Shown here: positions 8,488 to 16,469 of the stretch, piece after piece
How the letters are laid out: the number at the start of each line of letters is the position of its first letter
Numbering within the stretch: position 1 is the first letter of the stretch
DNA from: Aquimarina rhabdastrellae
GTDB taxonomy: Bacteria > Bacteroidota > Bacteroidia > Flavobacteriales > Flavobacteriaceae
Direction of reading: 5' to 3'
Length of the DNA: 61,247 bases
NCBI GenBank assembly: GCA_947387485.1
Contig: CANDNT010000021.1
Location: 1-61,247 of the forward strand
The notes under the pieces: model-generated
The model's input: the letters and a program-made list of their open reading frames with translations, nothing else
Told to the model about the DNA's origin: nothing
The model's database searches: none
Position numbers and translations under genes: made by a program

Positions 8488-9570
8488 TTGATATTGAAAA
8501 AGATAATTTTGGCTGTAGTCTTTCTAATTGTTACTGCCTCAGTTTCGGCTCAAGCTGTTAGAAAATATTCAAACGAATTTTTAAATATAGGTGTTGACGC
8601 TGCTGCTTTAGGAATGTCTAATGCCGTTGTAGCTAGTACTAAAGATGTAAATGCAGGTTATTGGAATCCAGCGGGATTAACTTTATTAGAAAACAAACAA
8701 GTTTCTTTAATGCATGCGCAGTATTTTGCTGGTATTGCAAATTATAACTACGGTGCTTATGCTGCTCCTATTGATGAAAAAAGTGCCTTTGCTATTTATA
8801 TCATCCGATTTGGAGTTGATGATATCTTAGATACCACACAATTAATTGATGCAAATGGGGATATTGATTACAACCGTATCAACCTCTTCTCTACTGCAGA
8901 CTGGGCTTTTTCTTTTTCTTATGCTAGAGAAACTGCTATCGAAGGATTGCGTTATGGTGCTACTGCAAAAGTTGTTCGTCGTATTATTGGAGATTTTGCA
9001 TCTTCATGGGGATTTGGTTTTGATTTAGGTGTACAATACGATCGCAATAACTGGCATTTTGGAGTACTTGCAAGAGATATTACAACTACTTTTAATGCTT
9101 GGACTATTGAAGATGATGCAGTAGAACGTATACAACAAGCAACTCCTATAGATGGACGTAATCAAGAATTGCCAGAGACGACTGAGATCACCTTGCCTAA
9201 ATTACAATTAGGAATCTCTAGAGATTTTGACTTAGGAAAGAATTTTTTACTGAATACAGAAGTGGATATGAATATTCGTTTTGCAGAAACAAACGACATT
9301 ATCTCCTCTTCTTCTATAAGTGCTACACCTGCTTTTGGATTTGAATTAGGTTATGATAATCTTGTATTTTTAAGAGGTGGTGTAGGTAATTTTCAAGATA
9401 TCGAGCAACCTAACGGCTCTTCAGATTTAGGTTTTCAGCCTAATTTTGGTGTAGGTTTTCAGTACAAAGGAATTCATATTGATTATGCCTTGACTGATAT
9501 TGGAGATCAAAGTGCCGCTATTTATTCTAATGTATTTTCATTGAAAATAGATTGGAGTGTTTTTAAATAA
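8488..9570 (+). CDS. PorV/PorQ-family outer-membrane protein
   Basis: An exported beta-barrel protein of 360 residues. The signal peptide (about 1-22) ends ASVSAQA, and the mature part starts RKYSNEFLNIGVDAAALGM followed by SNAVVAS and DVNAGYWNPAGL. These motifs mark the PorV/PorQ group, which includes type IX secretion components. The C-terminus ends in an aromatic residue (WSVFK), as barrels do. Whether it works in type IX secretion or has another outer-membrane role cannot be told here. Start codon TTG at 8488; a second TTG at 8494 gives a two-residue shorter form. lnt follows 27 bp later. Confidence 0.82.
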   Translation: MILKKIILAVVFLIVTASVSAQAVRKYSNEFLNIGVDAAALGMSNAVVASTKDVNAGYWNPAGLTLLENKQVSLMHAQYFAGIANYNYGAYAAPIDEKSAFAIYIIRFGVDDILDTTQLIDANGDIDYNRINLFSTADWAFSFSYARETAIEGLRYGATAKVVRRIIGDFASSWGFGFDLGVQYDRNNWHFGVLARDITTTFNAWTIEDDAVERIQQATPIDGRNQELPETTEITLPKLQLGISRDFDLGKNFLLNTEVDMNIRFAETNDIISSSSISATPAFGFELGYDNLVFLRGGVGNFQDIEQPNGSSDLGFQPNFGVGFQYKGIHIDYALTDIGDQSAAIYSNVFSLKIDWSVFK

Positions 9571-9597
9571 TATATTCAGATACAAAATTGTAATCGA

Positions 9598-11178
9598 GTG
9601 AAAAAACTATTATTTGCTGCTCTTACCGGAATCTTATTATCCATAGCTTGGCCTACTTATGGATTCCCTTTATTTTTATTTTTTGCCTTTGTTCCGTTAT
9701 TATTAACAGAATATCATATGCGCCATAAACCTAAAAGTAAAAGGCGTTTTTTTGGTTTAGCATATCTGGCATTTTTTATTTGGAACATTATCACTACTTG
9801 GTGGATTTATAATTCTTCGGGCTTCGGGATGTGGTTTGCTGTATGTGTAAACTCATTATTGATGACCTTAGTGTTTTTTATCTATCATATACTTGCCAAA
9901 AGACTAACTTTTGGGTTAAGCATGCTATTCTTAGTAACATTTTGGATTAGTTTTGAATACTTACACCTTAACTGGGATTTCTCTTTTCCGTGGTTAAATC
10001 TAGGTAATGGTTTTGCTACTTTCACTTCGTGGATTCAATGGTATGAATACACAGGAACTTTTGGTGGTACACTATGGGTATGGTTAGTTAATATTCTTAT
10101 TTTTAAAGCCATTCTTTTATATCAAGAACATAAAGATAAAGTTATATTATATCGAGCTGGAGTTAAAAGTTTACTGCTTATAAGTATCCCGATTATTATT
10201 TCTATTATTATTCTTAATACTTATACACAACCTGAAAAAACAGTAGCTGTAGCTATTTTACAACCTAATATTGACCCTTATACAGAGAAATACAATACCA
10301 ATGATAAAGCGATTAGCAAACTATTAGATTCCTTAATCTTATCTAAGATAACTGCCAATACTGATTTTATTATTGCACCAGAAACTGTATTTGCCGATAA
10401 TACACCCTTAAAACGTTTTCCTGTTTCTATTGCAAATCGTACTGCAAGAAACATTATACAACAGTATCCTAAAGTTCATTTTTTAAGCGGTATCTCTATG
10501 TATGATCGATTTAGTGATCCGTCTAGAGTACATAAGCAAACAAATTATATACGTCCAAATGATTTTTATGATGATTACAACTCTGCTTTCTTTGTAAGAC
10601 CTAATAATTCTACAGAATTATATCACAAAACCAAGCTTGTTGTAGGTGTAGAAAATTTTCCTTATCAAAATGTACTAAAACCTATTCTAGGTGATGTTAT
10701 GCTTGATTTAGGTGGTACAGTTGCCAAAAAAACAACTCAAGAAGATCGCGAAGTTTTCTTTACCAAAGATAGTATTGGTGTAGCTCCTATCATTTGTTAT
10801 GAAAGTATTTATGGTGAATTTGTCACTGGATATACTCGAAATAAAGCAGATTTTTTTGCTATTATCACTAATGATGCATGGTGGGGTAATACTGAAGGAC
10901 ATCGTCAACATTTAAATTATGCTCGTTTAAGAGCTATTGAGAATCGTAAGAGCATTGCTAGAAGTGCCAATACGGGAATTTCTGCCATTATAGATCCTAC
11001 TGGAAAAATCCTTGACACGCTTCCATATGAGAGTCGTGGAGTACTTTCTGGTAAAATCGCTTTGGATACTCAGGTTACTTTTTATGCCATGTCAGGAAAT
11101 TATATCGCGAGAATATCTTCTTTTCTAGCAGTACTTACCTTACTTTTTGCTATTGGTAAGCGTAGAAAAAAAGTATAA
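9598..11178 (+). CDS. lnt: Apolipoprotein N-acyltransferase
   Basis: An inner-membrane enzyme of 526 residues adding the third acyl chain to lipoproteins. Several N-terminal membrane helices (about 1-215) precede a periplasmic nitrilase-like domain (about 220-495). The catalytic triad is visible as Glu in IIAPETVF, Lys in YHKTKLVVG and Cys in PIICYESIYGE. A final membrane helix lies near the C-terminus (ISSFLAVLTLLFAIG). It starts with GTG at 9598, which gives the standard MKKLLFAALTG membrane start. It probably shares a transcript with the preceding PorV/PorQ gene. Confidence 0.94.
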   Translation: MKKLLFAALTGILLSIAWPTYGFPLFLFFAFVPLLLTEYHMRHKPKSKRRFFGLAYLAFFIWNIITTWWIYNSSGFGMWFAVCVNSLLMTLVFFIYHILAKRLTFGLSMLFLVTFWISFEYLHLNWDFSFPWLNLGNGFATFTSWIQWYEYTGTFGGTLWVWLVNILIFKAILLYQEHKDKVILYRAGVKSLLLISIPIIISIIILNTYTQPEKTVAVAILQPNIDPYTEKYNTNDKAISKLLDSLILSKITANTDFIIAPETVFADNTPLKRFPVSIANRTARNIIQQYPKVHFLSGISMYDRFSDPSRVHKQTNYIRPNDFYDDYNSAFFVRPNNSTELYHKTKLVVGVENFPYQNVLKPILGDVMLDLGGTVAKKTTQEDREVFFTKDSIGVAPIICYESIYGEFVTGYTRNKADFFAIITNDAWWGNTEGHRQHLNYARLRAIENRKSIARSANTGISAIIDPTGKILDTLPYESRGVLSGKIALDTQVTFYAMSGNYIARISSFLAVLTLLFAIGKRRKKV

Positions 11179-11205
11179 ATACCATATTCTAAATTTTATT
11201 GTCGT

Positions 11206-11213
11206 TATTTTTG
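11206..11213 (+). promoter_or_regulatory. Predicted -10 box of the ABC-F gene
   Basis: TATTTTTG (TAnnTTTG) followed by CCA, 69 bp before the GTG start. Confidence 0.4.
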
Positions 11214-11282
11214 CCAAAGTGCTGGTGAATTCGATTAACAGTCATAAATCATATATTAATTAAAAGTAGTCGCTCTATACAC

Positions 11283-13148
11283 GTGAATTTTGCATCTATA
11301 GAAAATATTGGAAAATCCTTTGGAGAACGTGTTTTATTTAAAAACATCTCTTTTGGAATTAATGAAGGTCAAAAAATAGGTTTTGTTGCCAAAAATGGAA
11401 CTGGAAAAACTTCTATGCTTAATATCATTGCTGGAGGAGAACTTCCTGATGAAGGGCAAGTTATTTACAGAAAGAACCTCAAAGTATCTTTTTTACCTCA
11501 AGAGCCTAATCTCGATCCAGAATTAACAGTAGAGCAAACTATTTTTGCATCTGATAATGAGATTTTAAAAATAATTAATAATTATGAGCACGCGCTTCAA
11601 AACCCTGATGATACAGAAGCTTATCAAAAAGCTTTTGAACAAATGGATGTTCATCAAGCTTGGGATTTTGAAACACAATACAAACAAATTCTTTTCAAAT
11701 TAAAATTAGATATTCTCGACAGAAAGGTAGGAATGCTTTCTGGAGGCCAAAAAAAGCGATTAGCACTTGCTAATATTTTATTAAGTAAACCTGATTTACT
11801 TTTTCTAGATGAGCCTACCAACCATTTAGATCTTGAAATGATCGAATGGTTAGAAGCATATTTTGCAAAAGAGAGTTTGACACTTTTTATGGTTACCCAT
11901 GATCGCTATTTCTTAGAAAATGTTTGTAATGAAATTATCGAACTAGATCATGGACAACTCTATAGCTACAAAGGTAATTATGCATATTACCTCGATCAAA
12001 AAGAAGCTAGAATTACAAACGAACAAATTGCTACCGATAAAGCAAAACAACTTTATAAAAAAGAATTGGACTGGATGCGTAGGCAACCTAAAGCACGTAC
12101 TACTAAATCCAAATCAAGAATTGACGATTTTTTTGAAATTAAATCTAGAGCACATAAACGCAGACAAGATCATCAAGTGCAACTTGAGATTAATATGGAA
12201 CGTTTGGGTAGTAAGATATTAGAGTTACATAATGTATCCAAGAGTTTTGATAATCTAGTTATGCTTGACAAGTTTGAGTATGTATTTAAAAAAGGAGAAC
12301 GCATCGGTATAATTGGTAAAAACGGTACCGGAAAATCTACTTTCTTAAATATGTTAACCAACGGCATTCAACCTGATCAAGGTAAAATTGTTGTTGGTGA
12401 AACTGTTAAGTTTGGGTATTACACTCAAAAAGGTATTGAGATCAAGCCTCAACAAAAGGTTATTGAAGTTATACGCGAATTTGGAGATTATATTCCTTTA
12501 AAAAAGGGAAGACAAATCTCTGCTCAACAATTATTAGAACGCTTTTTATTTGACCGTAAAAAACAATATGACTTTGTAGAAAAATTAAGTGGAGGTGAAC
12601 GTAAACGATTGTATTTATGTACTGTTTTAATTCAGAATCCTAATTTCTTAATTCTCGATGAGCCTACAAACGATTTGGATATCGTAACGCTTAATGTTTT
12701 AGAAAACTTCTTATTAGATTTCCCTGGATGTCTACTGGTAGTATCTCATGACCGTTATTTTATGGATAAAATTGTAGATCACCTTTTTGTCTTTAAAGGA
12801 CAAGGAATTATAGACGATTTCCCTGGTAATTATACTGATTATCGTATTTATGAAAGTAGTAAAGAACCCGAAAAAACTACTACTGAAGTTACTCCCAAAG
12901 AAAAGAAAAACTGGAAAAAAGAAAGTAAACCTACTTTATCATACAACGAACAAAAGGAGTACAATAAAATTGAGCGTGATTTAAAAAAATTAGAACGTGA
13001 TAAAAAAGAAATTGAAGCTCTTTTTGTTGATGGTAATTTAGACAATGACGCGATAAACGAAAACTCTCAAAAGCTTCAAAAAATTATAGCTTCTATAGAA
13101 GAAAAAGAAATGAGATGGTTTGAACTCTCTGAAAAACTAGAGGAATAA
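11283..13148 (+). CDS. ABC-F family ATPase (Uup/EttA-like)
   Basis: A soluble protein of 621 residues with two ABC domains in tandem and no membrane part. Walker A motifs are VAKNGTGKTS and IGKNGTGKST. Signatures are LSGGQKKRLA and LSGGERKRLY, with Walker B LLFLDEPTNHLD and FLILDEPTNDLD. The linker is basic (RRQPKARTTKSKSR). A C-terminal coiled coil (about 540-620, lysine and glutamate rich) resembles Uup. The family binds ribosomes or branched DNA; the coiled-coil tail favours the Uup group. It starts with GTG and has its own promoter and terminator. Confidence 0.88.
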   Translation: MNFASIENIGKSFGERVLFKNISFGINEGQKIGFVAKNGTGKTSMLNIIAGGELPDEGQVIYRKNLKVSFLPQEPNLDPELTVEQTIFASDNEILKIINNYEHALQNPDDTEAYQKAFEQMDVHQAWDFETQYKQILFKLKLDILDRKVGMLSGGQKKRLALANILLSKPDLLFLDEPTNHLDLEMIEWLEAYFAKESLTLFMVTHDRYFLENVCNEIIELDHGQLYSYKGNYAYYLDQKEARITNEQIATDKAKQLYKKELDWMRRQPKARTTKSKSRIDDFFEIKSRAHKRRQDHQVQLEINMERLGSKILELHNVSKSFDNLVMLDKFEYVFKKGERIGIIGKNGTGKSTFLNMLTNGIQPDQGKIVVGETVKFGYYTQKGIEIKPQQKVIEVIREFGDYIPLKKGRQISAQQLLERFLFDRKKQYDFVEKLSGGERKRLYLCTVLIQNPNFLILDEPTNDLDIVTLNVLENFLLDFPGCLLVVSHDRYFMDKIVDHLFVFKGQGIIDDFPGNYTDYRIYESSKEPEKTTTEVTPKEKKNWKKESKPTLSYNEQKEYNKIERDLKKLERDKKEIEALFVDGNLDNDAINENSQKLQKIIASIEEKEMRWFELSEKLEE

Positions 13149-13174
13149 TTTTTTATTCTTCTATAAAATAAAAT

Positions 13175-13214
13175 ACAAAACCTCAAGAGTTATTAGAATC
13201 TTGAGGTTTTGTAG
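13175..13214. terminator. Bidirectional terminator (ABC-F / PAS gene)
   Basis: 14-bp stem ACAAAACCTCAAGA/TCTTGAGGTTTTGT between convergent genes, among the strongest hairpins in the window. Confidence 0.85.
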
Positions 13215-13233
13215 TCTTAACTTTAAATTTTAA

Positions 13234-13824
13234 TTACGAGAATAATTTTGCAAAAAGACCTCTTGGTTTTTCATCCTTTTCCTCTATTGCTGGAACTGTT
13301 TCTTTCATAAAACAAATATCCTCTATATATTCATCATAAGTCATACCTTGTTCTTCTAGAAAACCGATTAAATATCGTTCTGATACTTCAACACTTTGTG
13401 CTTGTTCTATAGCTAATAATTTTTTATATAAATCTTTTATTGATGCTATAGTCATTCTAGGAGGTGTTCGTCTTCTAGCTACAATTGAAGCTACTTCATT
13501 CATATCATTGAGTTTTACTTCAAAATCAGTGATCACCCAATAATAACGTCCGTCTTTTGCTAAATTCTTAATAATGGCATGCATATTCTTTTTCTCTTGT
13601 AATCTCCTCCATAACCATTTAAAAATTACTTTGGGCATATCTGGATGTCTTATCACATTATGAGGTTGCCCTATCAACTCTTGTTCTTCATATCCACTAA
13701 TTGTCATAAAATAATCATTTGCATATTCTATCACTCCTCGTGGATTAGTTTTACTCATAAGTGCTCTTTCCGGGTCGAGAATAATCTCCTCATTCACCGC
13801 TATAGGTCGTTTAAATGTTGCCAT
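13234..13824 (-). CDS. Stand-alone Aer-type PAS protein, copy A
   Basis: A cytoplasmic 196-residue protein that is mostly one PAS domain (about 20-125), of the type found in the Aer redox receptor: SKTNPRGVIEYAND, QPHNVIRHPDMPK and DGRYYWVITDFEVK. There is no kinase, cyclase or methyl-accepting domain. After a helical region comes a charged linker and a short tail RGLFAKLFS, which is shared in form with copy B and could bind a membrane or partner. It probably binds flavin or senses redox state by analogy with Aer. Copy B lies 234 bp upstream on the same strand. Confidence 0.8.
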   Translation of the reverse strand: MATFKRPIAVNEEIILDPERALMSKTNPRGVIEYANDYFMTISGYEEQELIGQPHNVIRHPDMPKVIFKWLWRRLQEKKNMHAIIKNLAKDGRYYWVITDFEVKLNDMNEVASIVARRRTPPRMTIASIKDLYKKLLAIEQAQSVEVSERYLIGFLEEQGMTYDEYIEDICFMKETVPAIEEKDEKPRGLFAKLFS

Positions 13825-14058
13825 GTTTTGCTTGCTTTTTTACGATTAGTATTATAAATCTAACCATAAAAAATGACAAAAATCAGCTTTATAGTATCAA
13901 AAAAATGCAAAAATATGACAAAAGTCAGTTTATTATTTTTAAACAATATTCTTGCTATGGTTATCCCCTATTCTCTCTTGGTATATTTTTTCGTTTATCT
14001 AAAAAAAGCGTGTTTTATCATAAAAACACGCTTAAATTATCTTTATAACAAAAAGTTT

Positions 14059-14652
14059 CTATCCGAATAATCTTACAAAAAAACCTCTTTTTTTATGTAC
14101 CTGTTCTTCATCTCCATCCTCTTTTTCTTTATTCATAAAACAAATATCTTCGATATATTCGTCATAAGTCATTCCTTGCTCTTCTAGAAAACCGATCAAG
14201 TATTTTTCTGACACATCTACGCCTTGGGCTTCTTCAATCGCTAATAGTTTTTGATATAGATCTTTAATAATTGCTATGGTAGTTCTAGGCGGTGCTTTTC
14301 GTCTAGCAAAAAAAGAAACTGCATTTCCCTTTTCATCCAATTTTACTTCAAAATCTGTAATCACCCAATAATATCTCCCATCTTTGGCAAGGTTTTTTAC
14401 TATAGCATGAATATTCTTTTTCTCTTGTAATCTCCTCCATAACCATTTAAAAATTACTTTAGGCATATCTGGATGTCTTATCACATTATGAGGTTGCCCT
14501 ATCAACTCTTGCTCTTCATACCGGCAAATACGCATAAAATAGTCATTTGCATATTCAATAATTCCTCTAGGATTGGTTTTACTCATAATAGTCTTCTGGG
14601 GATCAAGAAGAATCTCTTCGTCTACGGGGGTAGGTTTTCTAAAAACTGCCAT
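14059..14652 (-). CDS. Stand-alone Aer-type PAS protein, copy B
   Basis: A tandem paralogue of copy A, 197 residues with the same layout: PAS domain about 20-125 (SKTNPRGIIEYAND, DGRYYWVITDFEVK), the same central region (LIGFLEEQGMTYDEYIED) and the tail RGFFVRLFG. The linker before the tail is longer and acidic. A 101-bp stretch covering the HPDMP-KWLWRRL region is identical to copy A except for one base, although the flanks differ much more. Its partner and signal are unknown. Confidence 0.8.
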   Translation of the reverse strand: MAVFRKPTPVDEEILLDPQKTIMSKTNPRGIIEYANDYFMRICRYEEQELIGQPHNVIRHPDMPKVIFKWLWRRLQEKKNIHAIVKNLAKDGRYYWVITDFEVKLDEKGNAVSFFARRKAPPRTTIAIIKDLYQKLLAIEEAQGVDVSEKYLIGFLEEQGMTYDEYIEDICFMNKEKEDGDEEQVHKKRGFFVRLFG

Positions 14653-14991
14653 TTTTTTGTTCTGTTTTGTATTTATTATTAAAAATACTCCTCCTTTGGT
14701 CTAGAAAAAATGACATATATCAGTTATTTGCATTAAATACTTGTTAAAAATGATTGTTATCATTTAAAAACGGTGTTTTTTGTGGCTTAACCATAATTTT
14801 AAATACTCTTATTTTTGACTTTATTCTAAAAAAATATTTTTATTGAAATTCTTTGTAACAACTTCACCTACTTAACGTCATATACATGATTCTATTTATA
14901 GAATTATTATCTAATTTTAGTTATTGATCTTCTATTATGTTTTTAAGATTAATACTATTATATTTTCAAAACACAATTAAGCTGTTATTCT
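14653..14991. other. 339-bp AT-rich intergenic region
   Basis: The region lies between the divergent PAS copy B and the ABC ATPase gene, so it should carry both promoters. I see no exact TAnnTTTG box and no gene or hairpin of note. Confidence 0.4.
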
Positions 14992-15675
14992 ATGGATAAT
15001 GTAATCGAAATTCGAGGTATTATAAGAGATTTTAAATTAGGTCAAGAAACTGTTCATGTATTAAAAGGTATAGATCTTGAGATCGAAAGAGGTGAATACG
15101 TTGCCATAATGGGACCATCTGGATCTGGTAAATCTACTTTAATGAATCTTTTAGGGTGTCTTGATACTCCTACTGGTGGTAGTTATATTCTTAATGGATC
15201 AGATGTAAGTACGATGACAGATGATGAACTTGCCGAAATCAGAAACAAAGAAATTGGCTTTGTATTTCAAACCTTTAATTTACTTCCTAGAACTACAGCA
15301 CTAGATAATGTTGCTTTGCCTATGATTTATGCAGGTACATCAAAAGCAAATCGCAATAAACGTGCTGCCGAAGTACTTACCGATGTAGGTCTTGCAGATC
15401 GTATGGATCATAAACCTAATCAATTGTCTGGAGGGCAACGTCAACGTGTAGCGGTAGGACGAGCTTTGGTTAATAAACCATCTATCATTCTTGCCGATGA
15501 GCCTACAGGAAACTTAGATTCTAAGACTTCTGTAGAAATTATGAGTCTCTTTGATGATATTCACGCTTCTGGTAACACAGTAATTTTGGTTACACATGAA
15601 GAAGATATTGCAGCGCATGCTCATCGTATTATTAGATTACGTGATGGAATTATCGAAAGTGATATTAAACGATAA
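14992..15675 (+). CDS. ABC transporter ATPase, LolD/MacB type
   Basis: A cytoplasmic ATPase of 227 residues. Walker A is GPSGSGKST (about 41-49). The MacB/LolD/FtsE-group Q-loop region is GFVFQTFNLLPRTTALDNV, the signature LSGGQRQRVAVGRAL, and Walker B ILADEPTGNLDS; the H-switch is VTHE. Such ATPases partner with MacB- or LolCE-type permeases, but no permease is adjacent, so the partner must be encoded elsewhere. It converges on the peptide cluster and shares a bidirectional terminator with it. A link to export of those peptides is possible but unproven. Confidence 0.85.
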   Translation: MDNVIEIRGIIRDFKLGQETVHVLKGIDLEIERGEYVAIMGPSGSGKSTLMNLLGCLDTPTGGSYILNGSDVSTMTDDELAEIRNKEIGFVFQTFNLLPRTTALDNVALPMIYAGTSKANRNKRAAEVLTDVGLADRMDHKPNQLSGGQRQRVAVGRALVNKPSIILADEPTGNLDSKTSVEIMSLFDDIHASGNTVILVTHEEDIAAHAHRIIRLRDGIIESDIKR

Positions 15676-15694
15676 AAACAACTTCCTTTAAAAT

Positions 15695-15734
15695 AAAAAA
15701 ACGCCTTATCATTTAGAGTGATAAGGCGTTTTTG
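15695..15734. terminator. Bidirectional terminator (ABC ATPase / peptide cluster)
   Basis: 10-bp stem ACGCCTTATC/GATAAGGCGT flanked by A6 and T5. It ends the ATPase gene and probably also the minus-strand peptide cluster, whose last stop is 18 bp away. Confidence 0.85.
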
Positions 15735-15751
15735 ATTGTATCATTGTTGTA

Positions 15752-15928
15752 TTAACAAGAAGTTAACTGACAGTTATTAAAACATATTGCTAACTCTGCT
15801 CTATCTGCCGAAGTACGTACACAATCGTCAAAACAAGCTGCACAAGTTTCAAAATCTACTCCTCCTTGAATTTCTTGTTGTTCTTTTTTAGTTAATTTGC
15901 TTCCTAAATTTTGAATTGATTCTAACAT
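15752..15928 (-). CDS. Six-cysteine GG-leader peptide 1
   Basis: A 58-residue precursor translated by hand. The leader (1-23) is MLESIQNLGSKLTKKEQQ followed by EIQGG, a double-glycine leader of the type cut by C39 peptidases. The core (24-58) has six cysteines at 29, 32, 36, 49, 53 and 58, giving C-x2-C-x3-C-x12-C-x3-C-x4-C. The leader is almost identical in the three tandem copies, while the core keeps the cysteines and varies elsewhere. It is the last of the three genes in transcription order. Likely a secreted disulfide-bonded or modified peptide; activity unknown. Confidence 0.8.
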   Translation of the reverse strand: MLESIQNLGSKLTKKEQQEIQGGVDFETCAACFDDCVRTSADRAELAICFNNCQLTSC

Positions 15929-15973
15929 GATTTTATTTTTAAAAATTAGTAATAATAAGCCTATTAGTAATTA

Positions 15974-16162
15974 CTAGAATTCGCAAACTTCTATAAAGCA
16001 TCGCTCAACACATCGTCTATATTCTACACTATGTTGTGGATCATTATATCTACATTGCCTAGTACATTCTATACAAGAGTCATCTATAGTATTTCCTCCT
16101 TGAATTTTTTGTTGCTCGCTTTTTGTTAATAGGTTACCTAAATTTTGAATTGATTTTAGCAT
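15974..16162 (-). CDS. Six-cysteine GG-leader peptide 2
   Basis: A 62-residue precursor. The leader MLKSIQNLGNLLTKSEQQ and KIQGG (1-23) matches its neighbours. The core has cysteines at 30, 33, 37, 51, 55 and 60 (C-x2-C-x3-C-x13-C-x3-C-x4-C), the same spacing within one residue. The region between the two cysteine triplets is basic and polar (RYNDPQHSVEYRR). The middle gene of the tandem set, separated by about 45 bp of AT-rich DNA on each side that itself looks duplicated. Confidence 0.82.
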   Translation of the reverse strand: MLKSIQNLGNLLTKSEQQKIQGGNTIDDSCIECTRQCRYNDPQHSVEYRRCVERCFIEVCEF

Positions 16163-16204
16163 GATTGTTTCTTTAAATTATTTAAAAATGATTTGCGTTA
16201 TATA

Positions 16205-16384
16205 TTAAAAATGACAAAATTCCAGTTGACAAGCGTCAAAACATAATGCTAATTCTTCTCTTTGAAGTGATAATTGTCTGCATTCTCTAAAACACGCTAG
16301 ACATTCTTCTATACCACCTCCTTGAACTTCTTGTTGTTCCTTTTTAGTAAGCACCTTTCCTAAATTCTGGATTGATTTTAACAT
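16205..16384 (-). CDS. Six-cysteine GG-leader peptide 3
   Basis: A 59-residue precursor. The leader is MLKSIQNLGKVLTKKEQQ and EVQGG (1-23), with a third glycine at 24. Core cysteines are at 28, 31, 35, 48, 52 and 57, the same pattern as peptide 1 (x12 between triplets). Its core is closest to peptide 1 (ACF.EC..., EELALCF.ACQL..C). It is the first peptide gene after the MATE transporter gene, with an 85-bp gap, so co-transcription is plausible. Confidence 0.8.
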   Translation of the reverse strand: MLKSIQNLGKVLTKKEQQEVQGGGIEECLACFRECRQLSLQREELALCFDACQLEFCHF

Positions 16385-16469
16385 GATTGTATTTTTAAAA
16401 ATTGATAATTATTAATATTACAATTTTTATCCCATTTATAATTATGGTTAATACATCATAAATTTACTG

